Shown: one piece after another, positions 35,683-43,892 of the stretch
How the letters are laid out: each line of letters opens with the position of its first letter
Position numbering within the stretch: position 1 is the first letter of the stretch
NCBI RefSeq assembly: GCF_000236565.1
Contig: NZ_AHAM01000210.1
Span: 1 to 50,916, forward strand
Direction of reading: 5' to 3'
Origin: Mesorhizobium alhagi CCNWXJ12-2
GTDB taxonomy: Bacteria; Pseudomonadota; Alphaproteobacteria; Rhizobiales; Rhizobiaceae
DNA length: 50,916 bases
Notes under the pieces: model-generated
What the model was told of the DNA's origin: nothing
The model's database searches: none
What the model saw: only the letters and a program-made list of their open reading frames with translations
Program-made: the position numbers and the translations under genes

Positions 35683-36555
35683 CTATCGGGTAAGGGTGCG
35701 GCTTAGGAAATCGCGGCTCAGAGCGACAATCTCGTCGAGGTTCGTTTCCAGCGCCCAGTGTCCGCCGTCGAGCAGGTGTAGCTCGGCGTTCGGCAAATCC
35801 CGCAGATAGGCGCGTGCGGAACCTTCCGGCATGTAGCCGTCCTGCGGTCCCCAGACGATGAGCGTCGGCGGCTGGTGTTCCCGAAGATAGCCCTGATATT
35901 TGGGAAACCAGGAGAGGTTTTCCTTCAGGGCGGCGATCACGCTGACCGCGATCTCGCGCCGTTTCAGCGTCATCAGCGACCAATGCAGTTTCCAGAGATC
36001 CGGCGGAATGCGCTCGGTCAGTTCGTCGCGAACATCATTCAGGAACTCGTCCTTGAAACCCTCTTCGCTCACCGCTTCCGCGAGCTTGGCGCGTCCCTCT
36101 GATGTCGGATTGCGCCAGTACTCCTCGAGCGGTGCGTATTTGGGGCCGAGCTGGTCCTCGTATATGTCGCCGTTCTGTATGATCAGTCCCGCTATCCGCT
36201 CCGGCGATCGGATGGCGAGCCGCAGGCCGATCTGCGAACCGAAATCGTGCAGATAGAGGACGTAGCGTTCGACCCCCAGCCTAGCTGTAAAATCTTCCAG
36301 GAACGCGGCGTAGCCGTCGAAACTGTAGTCGAAATCCTTCGGCGTATCGCTGTAGCCGCAGCCCGGGAAATCGGGCGCGATCAGCCGCCACCGGTCGGCC
36401 AGGGGCGGCATGAAATTGCGGAACTCGTAGGACGAGCATGGATAGCCGTGTGGCAGGAGGATGACTGGAGCGTCCGCCGGCCCGGCTTCGCGGTAGAAGA
36501 CGCCAAGTCCGTCAAGGTCGATCCGACGGTGCTTTACGATTGCTGAACTGTTCAA
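35683..36555 (-). CDS. Haloalkane-dehalogenase-like alpha/beta hydrolase
   Basis: About 290 residues from a TTG at 36555; the start is uncertain because the open frame runs further upstream. The motifs follow the haloalkane dehalogenase/epoxide hydrolase pattern: LPHGYPCSSYEFRN (oxyanion region), APDFPGCGYSD, and YLHDFGSQIGLRLA with the nucleophile Asp in place of Ser. IVWGPQDGYMPEGSA holds the acid, and DGGHWALETNLDE the catalytic His. An Asp nucleophile implies hydrolysis through an ester intermediate, on a halide or epoxide. The substrate is unknown. The upstream DUF937 gene is on the same strand, 177 bases away. Confidence 0.85.
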   Translation of the reverse strand: MNSSAIVKHRRIDLDGLGVFYREAGPADAPVILLPHGYPCSSYEFRNFMPPLADRWRLIAPDFPGCGYSDTPKDFDYSFDGYAAFLEDFTARLGVERYVLYLHDFGSQIGLRLAIRSPERIAGLIIQNGDIYEDQLGPKYAPLEEYWRNPTSEGRAKLAEAVSEEGFKDEFLNDVRDELTERIPPDLWKLHWSLMTLKRREIAVSVIAALKENLSWFPKYQGYLREHQPPTLIVWGPQDGYMPEGSARAYLRDLPNAELHLLDGGHWALETNLDEIVALSRDFLSRTLTR

Positions 36556-36732
36556 GGCGACATCCCAACCGTGTTCGCGACGAAACGCGAGCGACGGCTG
36601 GAGGGAGTCAGGGCATCTGTACCGGCTGCCAGCCGCGCCCGCCAAAACGTGCGTCGACGCGTGATGTTCCAACCTGGGCGCGATCCCGGAGCGATGTCGA
36701 TCAGCTTGTTGACGTTTCGGTCGGCCCAAGCA

Positions 36733-37644
36733 CTACCGGTGCCGGTCCATGCCCTTGGTGAACTGCTCGAAGATCGATTCGGCGCTCTTCTGGTATTCGT
36801 CGCGTTGCTTGGCTCCGGTTTCGAACATGTCGCCGAACAGGTCATCGTAAGGGTTGCGTGGCCGCCCGCTCGGATTTTCGCGTGGCCGGGATCTTTGCTG
36901 CGGTTGCGGTTCTGGCTCCGGAGCGCGGCGCGCCTGGCCACCGCCCAGCATCTCCTCGAAGATCTTGCCGAGGGGATTGTCGCCATATGGGCTCTGCGCC
37001 TGTTCTGGCTGGCGCCGCGGTTGCTGCGCCGCGCCGCCGCCGAACATGTCCTGCAGCACTTTGCCGAAGGGATTGTCGAAGGGATTCGCCGGCTGCGGAG
37101 CCTGGCGCTGTTGCGGGGCCTGCTGCTGCGCGCCGCCGCACATCATGCCGCCACCTTGCCGCATCATCTGTTCGATGATCTCGCCGAGCGGGTTGGAGCC
37201 GCCCATGCCGCCTGCCTGCATCTGGTTGGTCGACTGCTTGAACAGCCCGCCCATGATCATCGACGCAATGACCGGAAGCATCTGCTTCAACACGTCCTGG
37301 CCGATGCCGGTCGCCTGCGAAGCTTGCGCCGCGACTGCGCGCGACAGGTCCTTCGAGCCAAACAGATGGCCGAGAATGCCGTTGCCCTCGGCTACGCCTT
37401 GCGGCGCGAAGGCCTTCTGCGCATCCTCGAAATATTTGGCGTGCTGGCCCGAGGCCATCGCGTTCAGGAAGCCGGCTACGCCGTACGGGTCGGAGGCGTT
37501 GCGCTTCAGCCCCTGCGAAAACGCCGGCAGCAGCGCTTCGACCGCAAGCTCGGCCTGCTGCTGCGAAAGGTTGAACTGGCGCGCCAGCATTTCCATGCCA
37601 TGGCCGTTCTGGGCATTGGCCAGCATGTCGTACAATGGAAGCAT
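36733..37644 (-). CDS. DUF937 domain protein
   Basis: This 303-residue protein has the DUF937 helical domain at residues 1-150. It begins MLPLYDMLANAQNGHGMEML, with ARQFNLSQQQAELAVEALLP, then QVLKQMLP-type helices ending in VIASMIMGGLF. The rest is low-complexity: Gly/Met/Gln-rich (GGMMCGGAQQQAPQQRQAPQ) with three repeats of an NPFGKVLQDMFGGG-like unit (NPLGEIIEQM, NPFGKVLQDM, NPLGKIFEEM). The domain resembles YidB-type proteins, whose function is unclear. The ATG at 37644 has GGAGGAGAA upstream; a longer frame reaches into gshA and is rejected. It is downstream of gshA on the same strand, with a small CCTCTC/GAGAGG palindrome in the gap. Confidence 0.88.
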   Translation of the reverse strand: MLPLYDMLANAQNGHGMEMLARQFNLSQQQAELAVEALLPAFSQGLKRNASDPYGVAGFLNAMASGQHAKYFEDAQKAFAPQGVAEGNGILGHLFGSKDLSRAVAAQASQATGIGQDVLKQMLPVIASMIMGGLFKQSTNQMQAGGMGGSNPLGEIIEQMMRQGGGMMCGGAQQQAPQQRQAPQPANPFDNPFGKVLQDMFGGGAAQQPRRQPEQAQSPYGDNPLGKIFEEMLGGGQARRAPEPEPQPQQRSRPRENPSGRPRNPYDDLFGDMFETGAKQRDEYQKSAESIFEQFTKGMDRHR

Positions 37645-37739
37645 CTTCTCCTCCTCGGAAACCTCCGCCGAAGAGAGCGTAGTGGGTTTCAGGGGCTGAA
37701 TGAAGAGGGTATCTTGCCTCTCGCGAGGAGAGGGGGTCG

Positions 37740-39113
37740 TCAGTAGGCATACTCCAGAAACACCGGCTCGATCGAACCGCCCCAACGCGTGTGGTAGGCG
37801 TTGAGCATTTCCTCGGCGCTTGTGGTGCCGCGCGCCACAACTTCGTCCAGCGTAGACAGGAAGCCTGTCTCGTCATAGCCGTCGCGGTTCTTGCGGTCGC
37901 GGTTCGTAAGGCCAAGCCGTGAGATTTTGAGCGCCTCGCGCGCGATGCTGCGCAAATCGGTGTCGCGGAACTCCGTGCCGATGCCGTGCTTCGGCACGGC
38001 AGCGCGCATGTCGCGGACTTCCTCGAATGTCCAGTCGGCGGTCAACTGCTCGGCGGCGTCGAGCGCCTCTTCGTCATAGAGCAGCCCGACCCAGAAAGCG
38101 GGCAATGCGCAGATGCGCCGCCACGGTCCGCCATCGGCGCCGCGCATTTCCAGGAAGCGCTTCAGCCGCACGTCGGGGAACAGCGTCGACAAATGGTTCG
38201 CCCAATCGCCGATCGTCGGCACACCGTCCGGCACCTGGTTGTGCGCCGACCCGTTCATGAACTGGCGGAAGGTTATGTGGGTCATGTCGTGATAGCGCCC
38301 GTCGCGAATGACGAAATACATCGGCACGTCGAGCGCCCATTCGACATAGTCGGCAAAGCCGAAATCGGGCGAGAAGCAGAAGGGCAGCAGGCCCGATCGC
38401 TGGTTGTCGGTGTCGGTCCAGATCTCGCCGCGCCAGCTTTGCAGGCCGTTGGGGCGGCCCTCGGTGAAGGGTGAGTTGGCGAAGAGCGCGGTGGCGAGCG
38501 GCTGCAGCTTCAGCGACACCTGCATCTTGCGGCGCATGTCGGTCTCGCTCTCGAAGTCGAGATTCACCTGAATGGTGCAGGTGCGGTACATCATGTCGAG
38601 GCCATGCGACCCGACCTTGGGCATGTATCGCGTCATGATCTCGTAGCGCGATTTCGGCATTTTCGGCGTTTCGGAAAGCCGCCATTTCGGGCTGCCGCCG
38701 AGGCCGAGAAAGCGTATGCCGAGCGGCTCGGCGATTTCGCGAAGCTGCGCCAGATGCGCGTTGCCCTCGCGGCAGGTCTGGTGAATGGTCTCCAGCGGCG
38801 CGCCGGAAAGCTCGAACTGGCCGCCGGGCTCCAGCGAGATCGCGCCCTGACCCGTCGGCTCGACCAGTCCGATAACCCGCTCGTCATCGAGGATCGGGTC
38901 CCAGCCCAGCGTACGCTGCATCCCTTCAAGCAGCGCACGGATGCCGTTGTCGCCGCCATAAGGCACCGGCGCGTTGCCGTCGACATAGAACGGGAATTTC
39001 TCGTGCTCGGTGCCGATGCGCCATTTGTCTCTGGGCTTGTTGCCCTCGGCCAGATACTCGACCAGTTCGTCGATGTTCTCGATCGGCCGGAAATCCGTTG
39101 TATCGCGCGCCAT
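37740..39113 (-). CDS. gshA: Glutamate-cysteine ligase
   Basis: This 457-residue enzyme makes gamma-glutamylcysteine, the first step of glutathione synthesis. Its sequence fits the plant/alphaproteobacterial class rather than the enterobacterial one. Motifs are WRIGTEHEKFPFYVDG near residue 32 and ISLEPGGQFELSGAPLETIH near residue 92. MPKVGSHGLDMMYRTCTIQV (residues 165-184) and ANSPFTEGRPNGLQSWRGEI are in the core. ITFRQFMNGSAHNQVPDGV and RRICALPAFWVGLLYD complete the set. The C-terminal YAY end is usual. AGAGGA precedes the ATG. Rhizobia need glutathione for stress tolerance and symbiosis. gshB is not in the window. Confidence 0.95.
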   Translation of the reverse strand: MARDTTDFRPIENIDELVEYLAEGNKPRDKWRIGTEHEKFPFYVDGNAPVPYGGDNGIRALLEGMQRTLGWDPILDDERVIGLVEPTGQGAISLEPGGQFELSGAPLETIHQTCREGNAHLAQLREIAEPLGIRFLGLGGSPKWRLSETPKMPKSRYEIMTRYMPKVGSHGLDMMYRTCTIQVNLDFESETDMRRKMQVSLKLQPLATALFANSPFTEGRPNGLQSWRGEIWTDTDNQRSGLLPFCFSPDFGFADYVEWALDVPMYFVIRDGRYHDMTHITFRQFMNGSAHNQVPDGVPTIGDWANHLSTLFPDVRLKRFLEMRGADGGPWRRICALPAFWVGLLYDEEALDAAEQLTADWTFEEVRDMRAAVPKHGIGTEFRDTDLRSIAREALKISRLGLTNRDRKNRDGYDETGFLSTLDEVVARGTTSAEEMLNAYHTRWGGSIEPVFLEYAY

Positions 39114-39569
39114 TCACCGTTCCTCTGCACGCTCCTGACAAGCGTCGCGCTTGATGGACGCAATCGTGCCGGCCGATCAAGCAAAAAATCCTGACTATCC
39201 TGTCAAGAGCATTGATGCCCACGTCCCGCCGGGACGCAAAATCCGTCCCGCGGGGCATGCCCGCTTCGGCCGGGATGAGACCCTTTCACCCCCGGCCCAA
39301 GCGGGGTTGACCTGACCGCCTGTGGCCTGCGACGTCTTGCGCTCGCTATATTTGGCCGGCTGCTCTTGAATTCGGTCGTTCAGGCGGCTACACCGAAACC
39401 ACCAGACCGGGCCCCTCTGGCAGCTCCCACGAGCTGTGATGTCGGACTGGCATTTCAACCTTGGGGGTCTGGTGTTCGTGGAATCCACGTGACGATCGCA
39501 TAATCGAACCTGCAGCGAAGGCGTTTGAACGTTTTCGCTGGCCGTTGCGCGTCGCGATCCACCCATGCC
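39114..39569. other. Long divergent intergenic region (gshA / terC)
   Basis: These 456 bases hold no supported gene. A GC palindrome (GTCCCG-CCGGGAC) lies at about 39221-39233 and a second G/C-rich inverted segment follows to about 39280. Because TerC genes often have a manganese riboswitch (yybP-ykoY) I looked for its conserved GGGGAGUA-type loops and did not find them. A TATATTT patch near 39346 may be a promoter -10. Confidence 0.5.
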
Positions 39570-39595
39570 GGCACTCCCATTCAAAAATGGGTGCC
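39570..39595 (+). promoter_or_regulatory. Hairpin covering the terC ribosome site
   Basis: GGCA (39570-39573) and CCCATT (39576-39581) pair with AATGGG (39586-39591) and TGCC (39592-39595), leaving a CT bulge and a CAAA loop. The only Shine-Dalgarno-like GGGTG lies inside the 3' arm, and the ATG follows two bases after it, so folding would hide the start. Confidence 0.55.
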
Positions 39596-39597
39596 AA

Positions 39598-40254
39598 ATG
39601 ACGGAATTCTTTACTGCGGACGCCTTGTCCGCGCTTCTCCAAGTTATCATGATCGATCTCGTATTGGCCGGCGACAATGCCATCGTCATCGGCCTTGCTG
39701 CTGCCGGCCTGCCGAAGGATCAGCGCGCCAAAGCCATCCTGATCGGCATCATCGCCGCCACGGTGCTGCGTATCGGCTTTGCCACAGTCACGACCCAGTT
39801 GCTGCAGATCGTCGGCCTCCTGCTTGCCGGCGGCGTGCTCCTGCTATGGGTATGCTGGAAGATGTGGCGCGAACTGCGCACCACCCATACCGAGGAGATT
39901 GCCGGGGCCGAGGCGCTCGAGAACAAGGATCTCGATGCGGACGGCAAGATTGCCGCCGGCGCTCCGCGCAAGACTTTCGCACAAGCGGCATGGCAGATCG
40001 TCATTGCCGACGTGTCGATGTCGCTCGACAACGTACTGGCCGTTGCCGGCGCGGCGCGCGAGCATCCGGGCATTCTGGTGTTCGGCCTCATCCTGTCGAT
40101 CGCACTGATGGGCATCGCCGCTACCTTCATCGCCAGGTTGCTGCAGCGTCACCGCTGGATCGCCTATGTCGGTCTCGCCATCATACTCTACGTCGCCCTG
40201 GAGATGATTTATCGCGGCGGCTTCGAGGTCATGGCAGCGGTGAACGGAGCGTAA
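39598..40254 (+). CDS. TerC/YjbE-family membrane protein
   Basis: This 218-residue inner membrane protein has about six or seven transmembrane helices. The two conserved acidic motifs of TerC proteins are present: MIDLVLAGDNAIVIGLAAAG near residue 18 and ADVSMSLDNVLAVAGAAREH near residue 140. A cytoplasmic acidic loop (EEIAGAEALENKDLDADG) lies between. Members of this YjbE branch are linked to metal handling, often manganese efflux or delivery of metal to exported enzymes. The ATG at 39598 gives the usual MTEFF N-terminus; a start 11 codons earlier would lie in the hairpin. It is divergent from gshA. Confidence 0.9.
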   Translation: MTEFFTADALSALLQVIMIDLVLAGDNAIVIGLAAAGLPKDQRAKAILIGIIAATVLRIGFATVTTQLLQIVGLLLAGGVLLLWVCWKMWRELRTTHTEEIAGAEALENKDLDADGKIAAGAPRKTFAQAAWQIVIADVSMSLDNVLAVAGAAREHPGILVFGLILSIALMGIAATFIARLLQRHRWIAYVGLAIILYVALEMIYRGGFEVMAAVNGA

Positions 40255-40366
40255 GAGTGAAGCTCTAGCATCGACTGTCTGAGTTGCCCCTTGTCGCCCT
40301 GCCGGTCGGCGGTTGCGCCGATCGGCAACATTGCAGCAAAGCGGGCCGGCGGTGCGGCGGGCTACT

Positions 40367-40402
40367 CTCTCCCCGTTTACGGGGAGAGATGTCCGGCAGG
40401 AC
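40367..40402. repeat. Short intergenic palindrome (related family)
   Basis: CTCTCCCCG (40367-40375) pairs with CGGGGAGAG (40380-40388), followed by a small hairpin GTCC-GGCA-GGAC (40391-40402) and GTGAGGGG. It repeats the arm-plus-hairpin layout of the palindrome at 574 and lies between terC and rsmE. Confidence 0.8.
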
Positions 40403-40437
40403 AGTGAGGGGCGGAGCCGACAGTCAAAAGACAAGCG

Positions 40438-40469
40438 ATCCTGGAAGGCCGACTGACCTTCCAGGATCC
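40438..40469 (-). terminator. Hairpin at the end of rsmE
   Basis: GATCCTGGAAGG (40438-40449) pairs perfectly with CCTTCCAGGATC (40458-40469). Read on the minus strand it is followed by GCTTGTCTTTT, a U-rich tract, and it begins 6 bases after the rsmE stop. Confidence 0.75.
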
Positions 40470-40474
40470 AGGGC

Positions 40475-41209
40475 CTACCAATCCCCCACCGTCGCCTGGA
40501 TGACGGCGAGCGCCGCCACGGCTGCCGTGTCGGCGCGCAGAATGCGCGGGCCGAGCGGAATGGCGGTGACGAAGGGCAGGGCGCGAAGCTGGCGCCGCTC
40601 GGCGTCCGAGAAGCCGCCTTCCGGCCCGACTAAGAGGGCGAGCTTCCGCTCCGTGATCGCCTGAAGCGCAAGCAGGGGATTGTTGGTCGAGGCATCCTCA
40701 TCGCAGAAGATCAGCCGGCGTTCGCTGTCCCAGTCGGCGAGCAGACGATCGAATTTTTGCGCCTCGCGCACTTCCGGTATCGCGAGGATGCCACACTGCT
40801 CGGCCGCCTCGACGGCGTTGGCGCGCAGCCTTTCGATGCCGGGTCTGGCGATCTGCGTGTGCTGGGTGACAACCGGCTGCAGCACGCTTGCGCCCATCTC
40901 CACGGCCTTCTGCACCAGATAGTCGAGCCGGCCCTGCTTCAGCGGCGCGAAGCAATAGACGAGGTCGGGAAGCGGCGGCTGCGGCCTTGTGCGCTCCACC
41001 GCGCGTAGCCGGACGGACTTCTTCGCCTTGGCTTCGATTCGCGCCAGCCATTCGCCGTCGCGGCCGTTGAACAGGAGCAATTCCGCGCCTTCGGCGAGCC
41101 TGAGCACATGGCTGAGATAGTGGCTCTGCTCCCGGCTCGCCTCGATGACGGCGTTTTCAGCCAGCTCCTGCGGCACGAACAGCCGCTGCATCTTGTAATT
41201 CGCGCGCAT
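40475..41209 (-). CDS. rsmE: 16S rRNA (uracil(1498)-N3)-methyltransferase
   Basis: This 244-residue SPOUT-class methyltransferase methylates N3 of U1498 in 16S rRNA. The N-terminal PUA-like part starts [20 protein letters not shown], with [20 protein letters not shown]. The SPOUT domain has [20 protein letters not shown] near residue 100. The cofactor knot is [19 protein letters not shown] near residue 195 and [20 protein letters not shown] at the end. Length is normal. The start [11 protein letters not shown] at 41209 is usual in rhizobia; MQRLF six codons on is possible. A terminator-like hairpin follows it. Confidence 0.95.
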   Translation of the reverse strand: MRANYKMQRLFVPQELAENAVIEASREQSHYLSHVLRLAEGAELLLFNGRDGEWLARIEAKAKKSVRLRAVERTRPQPPLPDLVYCFAPLKQGRLDYLVQKAVEMGASVLQPVVTQHTQIARPGIERLRANAVEAAEQCGILAIPEVREAQKFDRLLADWDSERRLIFCDEDASTNNPLLALQAITERKLALLVGPEGGFSDAERRQLRALPFVTAIPLGPRILRADTAAVAALAVIQATVGDW

Positions 41210-41263
41210 CGGCGACTGATGGGACAGGCAGCGCCGCCGGTCAAGCGACGGGCAACTGGAAAT

Positions 41264-41956
41264 CTAGTCCAACTCGCACGGCCAGCTCGCAGGCGCGGTC
41301 AATCCGGCCGGCAGCCTGGTTTCGGCATCGCCGCAGGCCATGTCGAGCTGGTATTGGGTGAGTCCGGTGGCGGCGCTGAGGTCGAGACCGCCGAGCCTCG
41401 TCAGATAGAAGAAGGCATTGGCGAAATCGAGCGGCCCTGTGAACTTCGCCATGCTCAGATCGGCCCGCGCCAGATTGGCCAGCGTGAAGCGGCTACCGGT
41501 CAGGTCCGCGCCCTCGAAATTGGCGCGGCCGAGTTCCGCCTTCTCGAAGCTCGTGCCGGCCAGATTCGCGCCCGAAAACTCGACCCGCTGCAGTTCCGCA
41601 TTGATGAATGCCGAACCCTGCGCGTCCACCCCGCTGAAGTCGGTGCGGTAGCCCTCGACCTTGGCGAAGTTCGCGCCCTTGGCGCTGGAGCCGGCCAGTG
41701 AGGAGCGCACCAGCGTCGCGCCTTCCAAATTCGCGCCGTCGAAATTGGAATGCCTGAGGTCGGTCGAGGTAAAATCGGTTTCAACCAGGTTAGCGCCGCT
41801 CAGATTGCTTTCCCGTATGATGAGCGCGCGCTTCGGGCAATCCTGCCAGTCGATCCCCGGATGGGCCATGCTGCCGCAATCGGCCGATATTGCGGGGCTG
41901 GTGGCCAGAAAAGTGGCGAACCCGCCGGCAATCGCGGATGGAAGGTTATATTTCAA
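41264..41956 (-). CDS. Secreted pentapeptide-repeat protein
   Basis: This 230-residue protein has a signal peptide (AIAGGFATFLATSPAISA, cleavage near residue 25). A block of about 20 pentapeptide repeats of the A(N/D)LXX type follows, residues 50-180 (SNLSGANLVETDFTSTDLRH; FSGANLAGTSFEKAELGRAN). These fold as a right-handed four-sided beta helix. Three cysteines at the ends of the mature protein may form disulphides. The C-terminal part (GLTQYQLDMACGDAETRLPA) is common to exported members in rhizobia. The start is a TTG at 41956 with GGAGG eight bases upstream. It lies 54 bases upstream of rsmE on the same strand. Its function is unknown. Confidence 0.88.
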   Translation of the reverse strand: MKYNLPSAIAGGFATFLATSPAISADCGSMAHPGIDWQDCPKRALIIRESNLSGANLVETDFTSTDLRHSNFDGANLEGATLVRSSLAGSSAKGANFAKVEGYRTDFSGVDAQGSAFINAELQRVEFSGANLAGTSFEKAELGRANFEGADLTGSRFTLANLARADLSMAKFTGPLDFANAFFYLTRLGGLDLSAATGLTQYQLDMACGDAETRLPAGLTAPASWPCELD

Positions 41957-42060
41957 AATTTACCTCCGGCCCCGCCAATGGGGTTCGGGCAGTACACTAC
42001 AACCAGCGACGCTCTTCCTGAAAGGCGATTTTTCCACACCGATCCGAGGCAAAGAATCGG

Positions 42061-42708
42061 CTATCGGTCGGACTTGTCCGCCCATACCGGCCTATAGCCG
42101 GAACGGAGGACGGCAACAGCGGCGGGCGGCGTGACGAGGCGAAGCGCCGAGCTTTTCAGCGCCTCGCGGTCGAGTGCAGGCCCATAGCCCGAAAAATTCC
42201 AGGGCAGAGCGGCGGCATCCGCCAGCGCGAAGGCCTGGCCGCCCGACGCGACGACCGTGCCGTCGGGCAGGGCGCGCAGCGTCTCAGCGTCAACCGGCTT
42301 TGCCTCGCCGCCCGAAGCAAGCCGCTCCCCATGCAGCCTCGCGTCGATCTCGCCGGCCTTCGGCGCGGTTATCCGAAAAGCGTCGCTATAATGGCCGACG
42401 AACGCCTTGGCCCGCTCGCGCCGGCAATAGAAGCAGGGGCGATGGCCGGCGGCCAGCGCCGTCACCTCGTCGAGAAAGAACAGTTCGGTCCAGCCGGCAT
42501 TGCCGGAAGGTGCATTGCGGCCCATCACCTCGCGCCTGTGCCCGCGGAACTCGCACACGCAGATGAGCCAGGCTTTCGTGCTCCAGCGCCGCTGCAAGAG
42601 AGTCCGCGTAGCCGGATCGTGGATGACACCGCGATTGCCGGTGAACATGCCGCGCGCAGGGACCGCGTGGATTTCGCCGAACGGGTCGACGCGGTTTTGC
42701 AGCGGCAT
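42061..42708 (-). CDS. Conserved protein of unknown function
   Basis: This 215-residue soluble protein starts at an ATG at 42708 with GGGAGG upstream. Seen motifs are VDPFGEIHAVPARGMFTGNR near the N-terminus, STKAWLICVCEFRGHRREVM, and GHRPCFYCRRERAKAFV near residue 95 with a Cys-x-x-Cys pair. A second pair of cysteines (CVC) lies about 45 residues earlier, so a metal site is possible. The middle part has FFLDEVTALAAGHRPCFYC, recalling the short zinc-site proteins near glutamine amidotransferases, but I recognise no family. It is divergent from the amidotransferase gene, with 74 bases between. Confidence 0.8.
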   Translation of the reverse strand: MPLQNRVDPFGEIHAVPARGMFTGNRGVIHDPATRTLLQRRWSTKAWLICVCEFRGHRREVMGRNAPSGNAGWTELFFLDEVTALAAGHRPCFYCRRERAKAFVGHYSDAFRITAPKAGEIDARLHGERLASGGEAKPVDAETLRALPDGTVVASGGQAFALADAAALPWNFSGYGPALDREALKSSALRLVTPPAAVAVLRSGYRPVWADKSDR

Positions 42709-42782
42709 GGCCGGCCTCCCTTTCTGGCGTGTGCAAGCCATGATATCGGTCGCGACGCATTTGTCATTCCCGAAGGATTTCG

Positions 42783-43481
42783 ATGCGCGTTCTCGTCGTC
42801 CAGAATTTCGACAACACAGGACTCGGCCAGGCCGGCGCGGCGCTCGAGGAGGCAGGCGCGGAGCTGGATATCCGCAACGCCCATCTCGGCGATGCGCTGC
42901 CGCCCGGTGCGGACGGGCACGACGCGATCGTGGTACTGGGCGGCGCCCAGAACGCGCTCGCCGACGAGGAGTACACCTATATTCCGGCGCTGCTCGCCCT
43001 GATGCGCGATTTCGAAAGCCGCGACCGGGCGGTGCTCGGCATCTGCCTCGGCAGCCAGTTGCTCGCCCGCGCCTATGGGGCGGAGAACCTGATCGGGACG
43101 GCCCCGGAATTCGGCTGGCACGGCGTCTCGCTGACTGCGGAAGCGGCGGGCGATTCGGTGCTCGGCGCGTTGCCGCGGGAGTTTCCGATCTTCCAGTGGC
43201 ATGACGACACTTTCACGCTGCCGCCAGGGGCGGTGCGGCTCGCCTCCAATGCCGCGGCGGCCAACCAGGCATTCCGCATAGGCCGCGCGGCCTATGGCTT
43301 CCAGTTCCATTTCGAGGCCGACCGGCCGCTGATCCGCCACTGGAATACGGCCTTCGCGTCCTATCTCGCCGACCGCCAGCCCGACTGGCCAGCGCGCTTC
43401 GACGCGGAAGCGGAACTGCACGGTCCGGAGGCCGATGCCACCGGCCTTGCGCTCGCCCGCGCCTGGGTAGCAGCGATTTAG
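42783..43481 (+). CDS. Class I glutamine amidotransferase-like protein
   Basis: This 232-residue stand-alone type 1 amidotransferase domain has the catalytic Cys in AVLGICLGSQLLARAYG near residue 84. The His-x-Glu pair is in AYGFQFHFEADRPLI near residue 175. The N-terminus MRVLVVQNFDNTGLGQAGAA is typical of GMP-synthase-like amidotransferases of the GuaA-homology group. There is no synthetase domain, and these proteins often act on gamma-glutamyl amines (PuuD-like branch) or are of unknown use. Puu genes lie some 36 kb away, too far to prove a link. It is divergent from the preceding unknown gene. Confidence 0.9.
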   Translation: MRVLVVQNFDNTGLGQAGAALEEAGAELDIRNAHLGDALPPGADGHDAIVVLGGAQNALADEEYTYIPALLALMRDFESRDRAVLGICLGSQLLARAYGAENLIGTAPEFGWHGVSLTAEAAGDSVLGALPREFPIFQWHDDTFTLPPGAVRLASNAAAANQAFRIGRAAYGFQFHFEADRPLIRHWNTAFASYLADRQPDWPARFDAEAELHGPEADATGLALARAWVAAI

Positions 43482-43686
43482 GCGACCCATTGCCCCTCAG
43501 TGGCAAAAATGCACCGTCGCCGAAATCTCGTGTGGATGTCCCTTCGAACGGCTGGCGGGTTCATCGGCAAACGCCTAGAAGGCGGCCGCTTTCCCCGCCA
43601 CGGCTGTCCGATCAGCCCGCGCCGCCGGAAACCGAAAAGTAACCCTGACAGTGCAGACATACCGAAGCGCAACCGAGATGACCCCC

Positions 43687-43818
43687 GTGAAAGCAGCACT
43701 CCTGTCGTTCGCCATGATGTCCGCCATCGTGCTGTGCGGCTTCGGCATCTATACCGCCAGCGCTTCGGCCAAGCACGCCGCTATCGACGGTTACGGCGTC
43801 ACCGCTTCCCGATTCTAG
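43687..43818 (+). CDS. Small membrane or exported peptide (43 residues)
   Basis: A frame from GTG 43687 encodes MKAALLSFAMMSAIVLCGFG then IYTASASAKHAAIDGYGVTA and a short end. An ATG three codons earlier (43678) is an alternative with GAG upstream. The single hydrophobic segment (about residues 4-22) is either an anchor or a signal peptide, with an ASA-like cleavage site near residue 26. It is too short for a family call, but its hydrophobic pattern and codon choice look like a real gene. A hairpin follows 28 bases downstream. Confidence 0.6.
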   Translation: MKAALLSFAMMSAIVLCGFGIYTASASAKHAAIDGYGVTASRF

Positions 43819-43845
43819 CTTGATCCCGAACCGAAGTCCGCGCAG

Positions 43846-43866
43846 CGAAAAGTTGCAGACTTTTCG
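43846..43866. repeat. Hairpin CGAAAAGT/ACTTTTCG
   Basis: CGAAAAGT (43846-43853) pairs with ACTTTTCG (43859-43866) around TGCAG, followed by GACAAGTTCATGC. The segment resembles a common rhizobial intergenic repeat motif and could stop transcription from either side. Confidence 0.55.
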
Positions 43867-43892
43867 GACAAGTTCATGCGGCTAATGACTGA

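Noticed and set aside
39114-39597. Manganese (yybP-ykoY) riboswitch before terC
   Set aside because: The conserved loop sequences of that riboswitch are not present; only a start-site hairpin is seen.
43500-43823. 107-codon Arg-rich frame after the amidotransferase
   Set aside because: Basic, repetitive shadow composition without a ribosome site; it overlaps the better small hydrophobic peptide in another frame.
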